The notes under the pieces are model-generated. The model was given only the letters and a program-made list of their open reading frames with translations. It had not been told where the DNA came from and searched no databases. The position numbers and the translations under genes are program-made. A stretch of 32,445 bases of DNA from Oceanospirillaceae bacterium (GTDB lineage: Bacteria; Pseudomonadota; Gammaproteobacteria; Pseudomonadales; Oceanobacteraceae), in assembly GCA_002723385.1 (NCBI GenBank), contig PBNY01000077.1, forward strand, positions 1-32,445. The letters are read 5' to 3'. Below, piece by piece: positions 21,870-31,329 of this stretch. Each line of letters starts with the position of its first letter. Positions within the stretch are counted from its first letter, which is position 1.

Positions 21870-22860
21870 TCTGCTGTGGTTGCAGTCGGGTGGTTGCGGA
21901 GGCTGCACCATGTCACTGCTCAATGCCGAAGGCCCGGATCTGGTGTCGTTACTGGAAAACGCTGGCATTCATTTGTTGTGGCATCCGTCCTTGAGTGAAG
22001 AAACCGGTGCGGACGTTGTTCAGCTGTTGGAGCAGATACTGAGCGACGAGATATCGTTGGACCTGTTGTGCATCGAAGGTTCGATGCTGCGCGGGCCGGA
22101 AGGAACGGGGCGTTTTCATTTGCTCGGCGGCACCGACATTCCCATGATTGAATGGGTTTCGCGCTTGTCGGAAAAAGCCGGGTACACACTGGCTATTGGT
22201 TCCTGTGCGGCCTTCGGCGGCATCAGCTCGGCGTCTGATAATGTCACTGACGCAACGGGGGTACAGTTTGAAGGTGAACTGCGTGGCGGATTGCTCGGGG
22301 GCGATTATCAAAGCCGCAACGGGATGCCGGTCATCAATGTATCAGGCTGTCCGACGCACCCGGACTGGGTAACGGAAACCCTGCTGTCACTGGTGCTGGA
22401 TACGCCTTCTGAAGACGACTTTGACGATTTTTTTCGTCCCAGACTCTATGCCGATCAGCTGGTGCATCACGGTTGTACGCGCAATGAATATTACGAATAC
22501 AAGGCCAGTGCAGAGCTACCGGGTGAGCTGGGTTGCATGATGGAGCACATGGGCTGTCTCGGCACCCAGGCACACGCCGACTGCAACTCACGCCCCTGGA
22601 ATGGTAATGGCTCTTGTACTCGCGGCGGCTATGCTTGTATCAATTGCACCGCGCCGGAATTTGAGGAGCCCCGGCATTCGTTTGTCGAGACCCCAAAAAT
22701 TGCCGGGATACCGGTGGGGTTGCCAACGGATATGCCCAAGGCCTGGTTTGTGGCGCTGGCCTCTCTGTCCAAAGCAGCGACACCCGATCGACTGAGGCAT
22801 AATGCCCGCTCAGAAAATCTGATCTACCCACCGACTTTGCATAAAAAGAATCATAAATGA
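21862..22860 (+). CDS. hupU: HupU/HoxB, small subunit of the regulatory [NiFe]-hydrogenase
   Basis: A 332-residue iron-sulfur subunit. The proximal cluster ligands are in SGGCGGCTMSLL (Cys12, Cys15), GSCAAFGG (Cys115) and NVSGCPTHPDW (Cys163). The medial and distal cluster ligands are in LVHHGCTRNEYY and the cysteine-rich C-terminal region (Cys225, 232, 241, 252, 259, 262). The protein starts directly at the first cluster motif with no Tat signal peptide, which separates cytoplasmic H2 sensors from exported uptake hydrogenase small subunits. A GGAGG ribosome site overlaps the end of hupT, and the stop overlaps the hupV start (ATGA). With HupV it senses H2 and controls HupT. Confidence 0.92.
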   Translation: MVNLLWLQSGGCGGCTMSLLNAEGPDLVSLLENAGIHLLWHPSLSEETGADVVQLLEQILSDEISLDLLCIEGSMLRGPEGTGRFHLLGGTDIPMIEWVSRLSEKAGYTLAIGSCAAFGGISSASDNVTDATGVQFEGELRGGLLGGDYQSRNGMPVINVSGCPTHPDWVTETLLSLVLDTPSEDDFDDFFRPRLYADQLVHHGCTRNEYYEYKASAELPGELGCMMEHMGCLGTQAHADCNSRPWNGNGSCTRGGYACINCTAPEFEEPRHSFVETPKIAGIPVGLPTDMPKAWFVALASLSKAATPDRLRHNARSENLIYPPTLHKKNHK

Positions 22861-24353
22861 GTCAATCAGAGACCGATCAGCCGAAAAGGCTGTCTGTTGG
22901 ACCCTTTAATCGCGTTGAAGGCGATCTCGATATCAAATTGGAGATTGCCGCTGGCGCCGTGACTTCGGCGCGGGTGAATTCGACCCTCTATCGTGGCTTT
23001 GAACAAATCCTGATCGGCAAACCCGCCATGGATGCGCTGGTGTATACGCCGCGGATTTGTGGCATTTGTTCTGTTAGTCAGTCTGTGGCCTGCGCCCGTG
23101 CGCTGGCGGATGCTTCCGGCGTGGCAATGTCTCCTAATGGCGCGCTGAGCCAGAACCTGTTATTGGCCAATGAATCCCTGACCGATTTGTTAACCCATTT
23201 TTACCTGTTTTTTATGCCGGACTTTGCTCGCACGGTTTATCAGCGTGAGAGCTGGTTTGAGCCGGTTGAGCGGCGTTTCAAGGCTGTCAAAGGCCAGGCA
23301 ACCCGCGAAGTGTTGCCCGCACGCGCCGGATTCCTGCATCTGATGGGGTTAATGGCGGGACATTGGCCGCATACGCTGGCGATTCAGCCGGGCGGCACCA
23401 GCAAGCCCGTGACAAAACAGGAGAAAATCCGGTTGCTGGCCATTCTGGCGGAGTTCAGGCGATTTCTTGAACACGTGTTGTTTGATGACGACCTGGAAGT
23501 CATCTCTGCGTTGTCGACCCTTGAACAGCTAAGGGCATGGCAGCACCAGAAGGACTGGCAGCAGGGCGATTTGCGCCGGTTCCTGCATCTGTCGGATGCG
23601 CTGGGACTGGATCAGCTTGGCCAGGCCACAGATCGCTATTTGAGTGTAGGAAACTTCCCGCTGAAGGAGGATGCCCGGCTGCTGCCTGCGGGTGTCTGGA
23701 CACCTCAGGGGACTCAGCCCTTCGATGTGAGTCTGATTACAGAAGACATCAGCTTCAGCTGGATGGATGGCGTTGACAACCAGCCGCTTCATCCACAACA
23801 GGGCCAAACCGAAGTGTCATTGCGCTCAAGCGAAAAGCCGGAAGCCTATTCCTGGTGTAAAGCGCCCAGGCTCGCTGGCAGTGTGGTCGAAACCGGGGCG
23901 TTGGCTCGTGCGCTGGTGGGCGGTAATCCACTGTTGGCCGAACTGGTCACGCAATATGGCGGCAGTGTCACGGCTCGCGTCCTTGGGCGTCTGCTGGAGC
24001 TGGCCTCTCTGGTGCCGCAAATGCAGCTCTGGGCGAAATCTCTGCAACCGGATCAGCCGTTTTGTGATCATCTGGATCTGCATTCGCAGCTGGATGGCGA
24101 GGGCGTTGGATTGATCGAAGCCGCGCGCGGTTCTCTGGGGCATTGGGTGAGAATCAAAAACGGCAAGATTAGCCACTACCAGATCGTAGCGCCTACCACC
24201 TGGAATTTCTCACCTCGGGATCAGCACGGTGTGCCGGGTGCGCTGGAACAGGGACTCGAAGGAGCGCCTGTTCAAGAAGGCGAGAAAGACCCGGTGGCGG
24301 TGCAGCACATCGTCAGGAGTTTTGATCCCTGTATGGTCTGCACGGTGCATTGA
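22857..24353 (+). CDS. hupV: HupV/HoxC, large subunit of the regulatory [NiFe]-hydrogenase
   Basis: A 498-residue NiFe-site subunit. The four nickel-ligand cysteines are present: RICGIC (Cys68, Cys71) and the terminal DPCMVCTVH (Cys492, Cys495). Two features mark a sensor rather than an energy-converting enzyme. The N-terminal motif continues SVSQ, with Gln where catalytic enzymes have His. The protein also ends exactly at the histidine where other large subunits have a C-terminal extension removed by a protease. Regulatory hydrogenases are synthesised without that extension. It overlaps hupU by four bases. Maturation genes (hypABCDEF) are not in the window and must lie elsewhere. Confidence 0.93.
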   Translation: MSQSETDQPKRLSVGPFNRVEGDLDIKLEIAAGAVTSARVNSTLYRGFEQILIGKPAMDALVYTPRICGICSVSQSVACARALADASGVAMSPNGALSQNLLLANESLTDLLTHFYLFFMPDFARTVYQRESWFEPVERRFKAVKGQATREVLPARAGFLHLMGLMAGHWPHTLAIQPGGTSKPVTKQEKIRLLAILAEFRRFLEHVLFDDDLEVISALSTLEQLRAWQHQKDWQQGDLRRFLHLSDALGLDQLGQATDRYLSVGNFPLKEDARLLPAGVWTPQGTQPFDVSLITEDISFSWMDGVDNQPLHPQQGQTEVSLRSSEKPEAYSWCKAPRLAGSVVETGALARALVGGNPLLAELVTQYGGSVTARVLGRLLELASLVPQMQLWAKSLQPDQPFCDHLDLHSQLDGEGVGLIEAARGSLGHWVRIKNGKISHYQIVAPTTWNFSPRDQHGVPGALEQGLEGAPVQEGEKDPVAVQHIVRSFDPCMVCTVH

Positions 24354-24677
24354 CAGCAAGTAGATCCATCACTGCTCTGTCAGTGCGGAAATTGCTTTTC
24401 AGCACTGTGAACGGTGTCTGTTTTCACAGACCCGATACCGACAGAAGCCAGTATTTCAGAAAATATGGTGATTCCTTTACTAAAGTATGTATCAGGGAAT
24501 TATTGAGTTCTTGCTCCATAATGGCAAAGACACGGTCCCTTGTGTTTGTTTTGTAATCGATAGCAAACACACTGGAATGACTACTCGAATCATGTATCGC
24601 GCAGCCCTTTCAGACTTACAATAATTACTAACCTTGGCCTTTCCGCGCAAGAAGGCCAGCAGAGGATCTCTCCGGGT
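24354..24677. other. Intergenic region between hupV and the GGDEF-EAL gene
   Basis: There is no convincing gene. It is more AT-rich than its flanks. Two hairpins are visible: CTGTGAA/TTCACAG near 24404-24428, which could end the hupTUV transcript although no T-run follows, and TGGCCTT/AAGGCCA (24635-24658) just before the next gene's ribosome region. The gap argues that the c-di-GMP gene has its own promoter, but I could not pick a clear -35/-10 pair. Confidence 0.4.
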
Positions 24678-27600
24678 ATGGACTCGGGGTATTGGGCTTC
24701 TCTCGCCGACTTGAGTCAGGTGCTGTCTTGTATGATTGTTGATCAACTGTTTTTTCGGGCGGTGTTGCTGTTTCTGGTGAGTGTCAGCTCTGCCACAGCA
24801 GGGCACGCTGATCGAGTCTTGCTGTTGTATTCCTACAACCCGACTTTCCCGACTTCTGAAAAGGTCCTGGCAGGCGTTCAGTCTGTGTTCAGTCGCCATG
24901 ATTCCATTTTGCTTGATGTGGAGTACATGAACGCCAAGCGCCACCCGGATGCGACGTCGCGAGAGTTATTTCTGAATGACCTGCGTTACCGACTGGCCAG
25001 TCGACCGGATTATGACGTTGTGATGGTGGTGGATGACGCTGCGTTGATGTTCGCCGAGGAGCATCAGCAGTCGCTTTTTCGACGTGCTCCGATTGTCTAT
25101 CTGGCGATTAATAATTACGACCACGCTCGCGCTATTAACGCTCAGGGGCTGGCGACCGGCGTCATCGAGAAAGTCTCGGTTGAAGAAACGCTTGAGCTGG
25201 TCAAGCGGGTAACTCCAAACCGTAAACGCCTCTGGATTGTGACCGACGGCACGATGACCGGACAGCAGCTACAACTGGCGGCGGCGGAAGCGTCTGGCAA
25301 GGTGAAAGGGCTGGTCACCCAGTGGTTGTCGCTGGCAGTGTTGACCATGCCGGAGCTGCAGCAGCGCATCAAGGGGCTGGATAAGGGCGACGCATTGCTG
25401 CTGATGTCGGCCTACAGCGACGCTGACGGGAATATGTTCTCGTTTGATGAGAGTCTTGAACTGATTGTGGGGCAGTCGCAGGTGCCTGTCTTCCACTTGT
25501 GGGAGCACGGCATGGGACGAGGCGTGCTGGGTGGCGTGTTAATCAGTCACTTTGAACAAGGTCGGGTGGCGGCTGAACAGGCGCTGCAGGTAATGCACGG
25601 CAAACCGTTGTCTGACGTGAAGCCGGTGTTCCAAAGCCCCAATGTGGTTCAGATCGATATGCGGGAAGTTCAGCGTTTTGGCATTGCTCCCGGCGCTATC
25701 CCGCCTCAGGCGCTACGATTGTTCGAGCCAGTGTCATTTCTGAAACGCTTTCAGTTGTCGGTGATGCTGGCGTTATCTCTGGTGCCGCTATTGATCGGCT
25801 TGCTGATCTTTATGTTTTGGCAAGCGCGTGAGCGCAGCAAGCTTGGTCGGGAATTGGAAAACAAGGAAACCCAGCTTCGCCTGCTGGTTCGTACTATCCC
25901 GGATTTGGTCTGGTTCAAGGATATTGATGGTCGCTACGTGCTGGTAAACCGGGCGGTGGAAGAATTTTTGGGTATCGGCGAAGGCGAGGCGGAGGGCAAA
26001 ACGGCCAAAGACTTCTTTGATGCCGATACCGTCAGGACGATTGATGGCATTGATCGTTCGGTGATGACATCGCGACATACCGATGTCTGTGAACAGCGCC
26101 TGACCGCTTTGCATGGCCCCGGTGATATAGAGGTGGAGACCATTCGGGTACCTGTGTACGACAAAAACGGCACATTGAACGGCGTCCTCGGAATTGGTCG
26201 CGACATCAGCCGTCGTGTCGCCGCAGAGCAGCGAGCTCAGGATCGGGAAACCCTGCTCAGCAGTGTGATCAGTGAGATGCCTGATATTTTTGTGCTCAAG
26301 GATCGGTACGGCAAATTCCTGTTGTGCAACGACAACGTCGCCAATCTGTACAACACCACGCCCGAACAAATGGTCGGCAAGGACGATGCGGATTTTGGTG
26401 TGCCGCCTGAATTGTCAGAGAAAATGCGCGACAGTGTGCTGGATCTGATGAGCCATGATCGCTCCGAGATCGTCTACGAAGACAGCACTGATGTGGCTAG
26501 TGGTGAAGTGCGTCACTTCAAGTCGATCAAGAAGCCGATTCGGGACATGAATGGCGACAGTCAGATTATCGTTATTGCCCAGGACATCACCGATATGGTA
26601 CGGGCTCAGCAGCAAATCCGCGAGAACGAACAGCAGTTCCGAACCATCCTCGATAACATCGATGCCTATGTGTACCTGAAGGACACAGAAGGGCGATATC
26701 TGTTTGTTAACCGACTGGTACGCGAACTGTGGCAATTGGAAGATGAGGACATTCTGGGTAAAGCCGATGAGTCCTTTTTTGACGAAGAATCGGCAAGGAA
26801 GATTCGGAAAGCAGACGAGCAGGTTTTGCGAGGGAATCAGGTCATCAAGCGCGACGAGCATGTCGCCCCTCAGAGTACCGGCAGAGCCATGTCATTTCAG
26901 GCAACCAAGTTGCCGCTGTTCAATGATGACGGAGAAGTATACGCGCTGTGCGGTATCTCGATTGATGTGACCCGTCGGGTTGAATATCAGCGCGAACTTG
27001 AACGCATCGCTTTGTTTGATCCCCTGACCGGATTGATGAGCCGAAGTCAACTGACCACAGTGATGCAGCAGCGCATGGAGCAGGTTCAGAAGGAGTCTGG
27101 TGTTGTGGATGGCGTTGTTGACGGCGATGTATGCAGCCTCGATGGCAATGCTTCCGCCTCGACCATGCTGGTGGTGCTGTATATCGATCTTGATGGCTTC
27201 AAGCAGATCAATGATGCCGTAGGCCATGAAACCGGCGATGAATTTCTCAAGCTGGTGGCACACCGACTGCGTGAGGTTGCCGGGCCAGAGGCGTGCCTTG
27301 CTCGCTACGGTGGGGACGAATTCATCGCTGTTCTGGAGCAGGATGTCTGCAAGGGCGAATCCGACGCGCTGCTTGAAGCCATGCTGAACTGTCTGTCACA
27401 ACCGATTGACATCGACGGTCTGGTGCTGAAAGTGACCGCCAGTATCGGGGTGACCCACTATCCCCAGCAGGAAGAACAGGACCCTGACCAGCTGGTGCGT
27501 CAGGCGGATCAGGCCATGTACATCGCCAAGACCAGCGGCAAAAATCGCTTCCATTACTTTGATGCCGTATTAAACGTCAAGGCCGCCAATCGTCAGAAGA

Positions 27601-28385
27601 ATCTTGAGCGACTGGCGCAGGCGCTGGAAAATGACGAGCTGGAGCTCTACTTCCAGCCCAAGGTCAATATGCGTGACGGGCTGGTGGTGGGTGCAGAAGC
27701 TCTGTTGCGCTGGAATCACCCTGAGCGGGGTGTGGTTGCGCCCGGAGATTTTCTGCCAGACACCGAGCATCACTACCTCGGGATTCAGATCGGTGACTGG
27801 GTGATTCATCAGGCTCTGAACGTTCTGAGTCGCTGGAATCGCGAGCGCCGTTTCATTCCGCTCAGCATCAACATCAGTAACCTGCAACTCAGTCAGGTGG
27901 ATTTCGTCAGTAAACTGGCGGCAGAAATCAAGACGCATCCAGACTTTATACCCGGTTCTCTGGAACTGGAAATTCTGGAAACCACCGCGCTTGAGGACAT
28001 TGCCGAAGTGTCCAAGGTGATCTGGCAGTGTGAGGATATGGGCGTGTATTTCTCGATTGACGATTTCGGTACCGGGTATTCGTCACTGACGTATCTGAAG
28101 CGGTTGCCAGCGCGTCAGCTGAAAATTGACCAGAGCTTTGTCGCCGATATCCTTGTCGATCCGGAAGATCTCTCGATTGTGAACAGTGTTGTCACCATGG
28201 CGACCGGTTGTGGCATGGAGGTCGTGGCGGAAGGGGTTGAAACTATTGAGCACGGGACGGTTCTGATGGGGCTGGGTTGTGATCTCGCCCAGGGGTACGG
28301 CATCGCGAAGCCCATGCCTCTGGAGGACTTTGGTCCGTGGGCCGACAACTGGAAGCCGCCCGCGCGATGGATCGAACAACATTGA
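24678..28385 (+). CDS. Membrane sensor with three PAS domains and GGDEF-EAL
   Basis: A 1235-residue c-di-GMP signalling protein. A signal sequence (LFFRAVLLFLVSVSSATAGHA) leads to a periplasmic domain of ~300 residues resembling ABC-transporter substrate-binding proteins (VLLLYSYNPTFPTSEKVLAG, YDVVMVVDDAALMF). A membrane helix near residues 358-381 is followed by three PAS domains (IPDLVWFKDIDGRYVLVNRA, MPDIFVLKDRYGKFLLCND, IDAYVYLKDTEGRYLFVNR). The GGDEF domain (RYGGDEF near 877) and EAL domain (AEALLRW near 1005, DDFGTGYSSL, VAEGVET) both keep their signature residues, so synthesis and degradation of c-di-GMP are each possible. The start may instead be the ATG at 24732, which begins the signal peptide. 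It follows the H2-sensor operon by 324 bases. Confidence 0.9.
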   Translation: MDSGYWASLADLSQVLSCMIVDQLFFRAVLLFLVSVSSATAGHADRVLLLYSYNPTFPTSEKVLAGVQSVFSRHDSILLDVEYMNAKRHPDATSRELFLNDLRYRLASRPDYDVVMVVDDAALMFAEEHQQSLFRRAPIVYLAINNYDHARAINAQGLATGVIEKVSVEETLELVKRVTPNRKRLWIVTDGTMTGQQLQLAAAEASGKVKGLVTQWLSLAVLTMPELQQRIKGLDKGDALLLMSAYSDADGNMFSFDESLELIVGQSQVPVFHLWEHGMGRGVLGGVLISHFEQGRVAAEQALQVMHGKPLSDVKPVFQSPNVVQIDMREVQRFGIAPGAIPPQALRLFEPVSFLKRFQLSVMLALSLVPLLIGLLIFMFWQARERSKLGRELENKETQLRLLVRTIPDLVWFKDIDGRYVLVNRAVEEFLGIGEGEAEGKTAKDFFDADTVRTIDGIDRSVMTSRHTDVCEQRLTALHGPGDIEVETIRVPVYDKNGTLNGVLGIGRDISRRVAAEQRAQDRETLLSSVISEMPDIFVLKDRYGKFLLCNDNVANLYNTTPEQMVGKDDADFGVPPELSEKMRDSVLDLMSHDRSEIVYEDSTDVASGEVRHFKSIKKPIRDMNGDSQIIVIAQDITDMVRAQQQIRENEQQFRTILDNIDAYVYLKDTEGRYLFVNRLVRELWQLEDEDILGKADESFFDEESARKIRKADEQVLRGNQVIKRDEHVAPQSTGRAMSFQATKLPLFNDDGEVYALCGISIDVTRRVEYQRELERIALFDPLTGLMSRSQLTTVMQQRMEQVQKESGVVDGVVDGDVCSLDGNASASTMLVVLYIDLDGFKQINDAVGHETGDEFLKLVAHRLREVAGPEACLARYGGDEFIAVLEQDVCKGESDALLEAMLNCLSQPIDIDGLVLKVTASIGVTHYPQQEEQDPDQLVRQADQAMYIAKTSGKNRFHYFDAVLNVKAANRQKNLERLAQALENDELELYFQPKVNMRDGLVVGAEALLRWNHPERGVVAPGDFLPDTEHHYLGIQIGDWVIHQALNVLSRWNRERRFIPLSINISNLQLSQVDFVSKLAAEIKTHPDFIPGSLELEILETTALEDIAEVSKVIWQCEDMGVYFSIDDFGTGYSSLTYLKRLPARQLKIDQSFVADILVDPEDLSIVNSVVTMATGCGMEVVAEGVETIEHGTVLMGLGCDLAQGYGIAKPMPLEDFGPWADNWKPPARWIEQH

Positions 28386-28437
28386 TGGATTCGTTGGCGA
28401 ACGGTGAATCCTGTATTAGTCATAGTCTGGATATTGA

Positions 28438-29538
28438 ATGACCTCGTATTTACTTCCCCCGCGCCCACTGCGGGCGTTTTGCTTTTCCGGTATCTGTTTT
28501 TTTGCATGGGTTGCTCTGGCCGGTGCCGCTCTGGCTCATGCTGAAGCGGAACGTGTTGATAGTCAGTGGCAGTTGTACAGCCGTCTGGACATGCAGGCGC
28601 ATTCCGAGCCTGTGCCTGTGATGGATATGGTCGAAGGCTGGGATGGGCCGTTTCAGAGCGGGCGCTACGCATTTGGTGATGTCCGTCTGGTGACGGGGGC
28701 GGCCTGGCGGCAGTGGTTTCTGGAGCGAGAATCTCGCTGGCATTACGATCTGCGGTTTTCACGCGGCATGTCTCGTTATTACTACGCTCAGGAGCAGAAT
28801 AATGAGCTGAAAGCCAACCAGTCATTGAGTCTGGACGTCAGAAGCATCGAGGCCTGGGGTATGAGACTGGGTCGCCGTTTCGAAGCCAGCTCCGGGTTTG
28901 GCAATCTGAATATCCAACCCGCGCTGGCTTTGTATCGCGTTGGTCATTTCCAGTTCGGACATTTGTCTGGCACGGCGGAAGCCGGCGAGAGCGAGCGGGC
29001 ATCGGCACAGTTGCGGTATTTCTACGACGAAGACAAGATTCTTGAGCACGATCCCTTCGTGCCCAACGGTTGGGGGGCCAGTCTGGACCTGACGCTGGGG
29101 TGGCAACATCTGCATTGGCAGGCAAGGCTGCAGGTTCAGGATCTGGTCAACCGCTGGCAATGGGGCGACGCGGCATTCACAACCGCCTGCATCAATTTCA
29201 ACGATCCTGAGCAATCCATTTGTTCCAGCTCGGGTACCGCATCAGGCCGCTCAGGCCAGCAGCAGCTGGTGGCTCGTCTGCTTCCGACGACATCCATGTC
29301 CGTATCTCGCGCTGATTGGCAAACGGAAGCGACGCTGGATTGGCACGGTGATTATCGCCGTCTTGGTTTAACCCGCTTTGTGCTGGAAAACCGGTTGGGC
29401 TTTTCGGCTTACACCAGTCGCCAGCTCGGTGTTGAGTGGCGCTCCGAATGGTTGTCGTTTCATTGGAAAGCTGACGATCTGCGATTTTCCTATGCCAGAG
29501 ATCTGGATGTGGGCCTGGGAATTGATCTGAAATGGTAG
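28438..29538 (+). CDS. Predicted outer-membrane beta-barrel protein
   Basis: A 366-residue exported protein of unknown function. The N-terminus has a hydrophobic signal (FCFSGICFFAWVALAGAALA) with probable cleavage after AHA. The mature part alternates hydrophobic and polar residues in many short strands (WHYDLRFSRGMSRYYYAQ, WGMRLGRRFEASSGFGNL, LSFHWKADDLRFSYARD) and ends in GLGIDLKW with a terminal aromatic residue, the usual signal for insertion of an outer-membrane barrel. A strand count of about 12-16 is possible but not certain. It has no recognised enzyme motif. It begins 52 bases after the GGDEF-EAL gene on the same strand and may be co-transcribed with it. Confidence 0.6.
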   Translation: MTSYLLPPRPLRAFCFSGICFFAWVALAGAALAHAEAERVDSQWQLYSRLDMQAHSEPVPVMDMVEGWDGPFQSGRYAFGDVRLVTGAAWRQWFLERESRWHYDLRFSRGMSRYYYAQEQNNELKANQSLSLDVRSIEAWGMRLGRRFEASSGFGNLNIQPALALYRVGHFQFGHLSGTAEAGESERASAQLRYFYDEDKILEHDPFVPNGWGASLDLTLGWQHLHWQARLQVQDLVNRWQWGDAAFTTACINFNDPEQSICSSSGTASGRSGQQQLVARLLPTTSMSVSRADWQTEATLDWHGDYRRLGLTRFVLENRLGFSAYTSRQLGVEWRSEWLSFHWKADDLRFSYARDLDVGLGIDLKW

Positions 29539-29582
29539 TTATACCGTTATCTATTTTGCTTTCTGCTACTGGAAGAGACTGT

Positions 29583-29606
29583 CTGATCAAAATATCAGGT
29601 GATCAG
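29583..29606. repeat. 7-bp inverted repeat upstream of gspA
   Basis: CTGATCA and TGATCAG are separated by ten bases, about 70-95 bases before the gspA start. A TATGAT sequence near 29632 could be the -10 element. The repeat may be an operator or the end hairpin of the upstream gene. Confidence 0.3.
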
Positions 29607-29676
29607 CCATTAGCCGATAAATCCGGTATGATGCCGCCCTGTTTGCGCTTTGCCCTGAACCACACTGAGCCGCTGA

Positions 29677-31326
29677 ATGTATCTTGATCACTTCGGACTG
29701 TCCCGATTCCCGTTTACCATCGCTCCTGATCCCGAGTTTCTGTTTCCGTCTATGGGGCATCAGGAAGCGCTGGCGCATCTCCAATACGCATTGTCCGGGC
29801 ACGGCGGACTGATTTGCCTGACGGGCGAGGTCGGAACCGGAAAAACCACCTTGTGTCGGGCCTTTCTCTCGGGTGATGCACCGGATGTTAAAACCGCGTA
29901 CATCTTCAACCCGCAGTTGTCCGCGCGGGAGCTGTTGCAGGCTTTGTGTGATGAACTCGGGATCGGATACGACGTTGACGACAGCCAGAAAACGCTTTAC
30001 GCCCGACTGAATGAAGCCTTGCTTGACTGGTACGCACAGGGCCAGCGGGTGATCTGTGTGATTGATGAAGCCCAGAGCATGCCCGCGCCGTTGCTTGAGC
30101 AAATCCGGTTATTGACCAATCTGGAAACCAGCCGTGAAAAACTGCTCACCTTGATTCTGGTTGGACAGCCAGAGCTGCGCGATATCCTGGCTCGCCATGA
30201 ACTACGACAGCTGAATCAACGCATCACCGCACGTTACCACCTGAATCATTTGGGTGAGCTGGAAACCCAGGCCTATCTCAAGCATCGACTGGCAACCGCC
30301 GGGTGTTCAGATCCGGTATTTGACGCGGCCAGTTCCCGAATTATCTGGCGGGGCAGTCATGGCGTTCCGCGTCTGATCAATAGCGTGGCTGATCGTGCCT
30401 TGCTGGGTGCCTACGCCAATGGACTGTCTGAAGTCACTCCGGCCATTGCCAGGCGTGCATTGGAAGAAGTCACGGGTGAGCAGGGCAGCAGTCGTGGCGC
30501 TGGATACGGCCCCGGAACAGGAGGCGTAAGGAAAACTCCGTCAAGCCGGGCAGTCCTTCCCATTGCCGTGGTGGCCGTCACCTTGCTGGCAGCGGGTGGT
30601 TATCTGGCGGCGCAGAAACAGGATTCACTGCTCTCCCTGTTTGCAAACGACTCCTCACAGTTATCAACCCGTGCTTCAGAATCATTGGCGGCAACACGCT
30701 CGGAAACCGGTGCCAGCCCCAACGCCGAATCCGGTGAAAATGCCGTCGCTGAAAACGCCGGTGCAAGCGCGGAAGTAAGTGCGGAAGTGACGACCCCGCA
30801 AGTGGAGCAAGACGGCCCTGAGGCGGTGTTAGCCGCTACGATGGGCGTTCCTGGTGGAACGTGCGACACCCTGGCTGAGGCCGGTTGGCATTGCAGCTGG
30901 GTTGCCTGGTCCAAACAACAGCTGGTGGATGCAGGCGTTCCCGTTGCGGTAAAAAGTCGTCGCGATGGCCGTTGGCGTGCGGTGATGACAGCCACGCATC
31001 GAGACCTTAACAGCATCCACGCCCGCAAGCTGATCGCCTGGCATCCGCCAGCAGGTTATGGTCGTGGCGTTAAGCCCGGCGGGCGTGGTGCCATTGTTCG
31101 CTGGGTGCGTCGGCAGCTGGGCGTTGAATGGCACGGTGGCTGGCAAGTGATTGGCCCACAGGGATCATCCAGTGCCAAGCCGGATGAAAGCTTCTACGAT
31201 CCTTTGCTGGCGAACAAGGTGATGGAGTTTCAGGTCAAGCACGGTCTGGATGCTGACAAGATTCTGGGTCCACAGACCCTGATTTTCCTGCAGCGGTATC
31301 CGCAGACGCTGGCGGGAGAGTCCTGA
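29677..31326 (+). CDS. gspA: GspA/ExeA, AAA ATPase with peptidoglycan-binding domain
   Basis: A 549-residue inner-membrane protein. The N-terminus MYLDHFGLSRFPFTIAPDP is typical of ExeA/GspA. It has a P-loop ATPase with Walker A GEVGTGKTT (about residues 50-58) and Walker B VICVIDEAQ (about 126-134), a membrane helix near 291-311 (AVLPIAVVAVTLLAAGGYLA) and a low-complexity Ala/Glu linker. The periplasmic part includes a C-terminal peptidoglycan-binding segment (VMEFQVKHGLDADKILGPQT). In Aeromonas, ExeA with ExeB uses ATP and peptidoglycan binding to place the type II secretion secretin ExeD/GspD. gspB follows three bases after its stop. The other gsp genes are not in the window. The ribosome site is weak. 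Confidence 0.9.
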   Translation: MYLDHFGLSRFPFTIAPDPEFLFPSMGHQEALAHLQYALSGHGGLICLTGEVGTGKTTLCRAFLSGDAPDVKTAYIFNPQLSARELLQALCDELGIGYDVDDSQKTLYARLNEALLDWYAQGQRVICVIDEAQSMPAPLLEQIRLLTNLETSREKLLTLILVGQPELRDILARHELRQLNQRITARYHLNHLGELETQAYLKHRLATAGCSDPVFDAASSRIIWRGSHGVPRLINSVADRALLGAYANGLSEVTPAIARRALEEVTGEQGSSRGAGYGPGTGGVRKTPSSRAVLPIAVVAVTLLAAGGYLAAQKQDSLLSLFANDSSQLSTRASESLAATRSETGASPNAESGENAVAENAGASAEVSAEVTTPQVEQDGPEAVLAATMGVPGGTCDTLAEAGWHCSWVAWSKQQLVDAGVPVAVKSRRDGRWRAVMTATHRDLNSIHARKLIAWHPPAGYGRGVKPGGRGAIVRWVRRQLGVEWHGGWQVIGPQGSSSAKPDESFYDPLLANKVMEFQVKHGLDADKILGPQTLIFLQRYPQTLAGES

Positions 31327-31329
31327 GTT

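Noticed and set aside
28115-28825. Minus-strand 236-codon frame
   Set aside because: It is a shadow of the EAL domain and the barrel gene, with low-complexity Arg/Pro/Thr-rich content and no family features.
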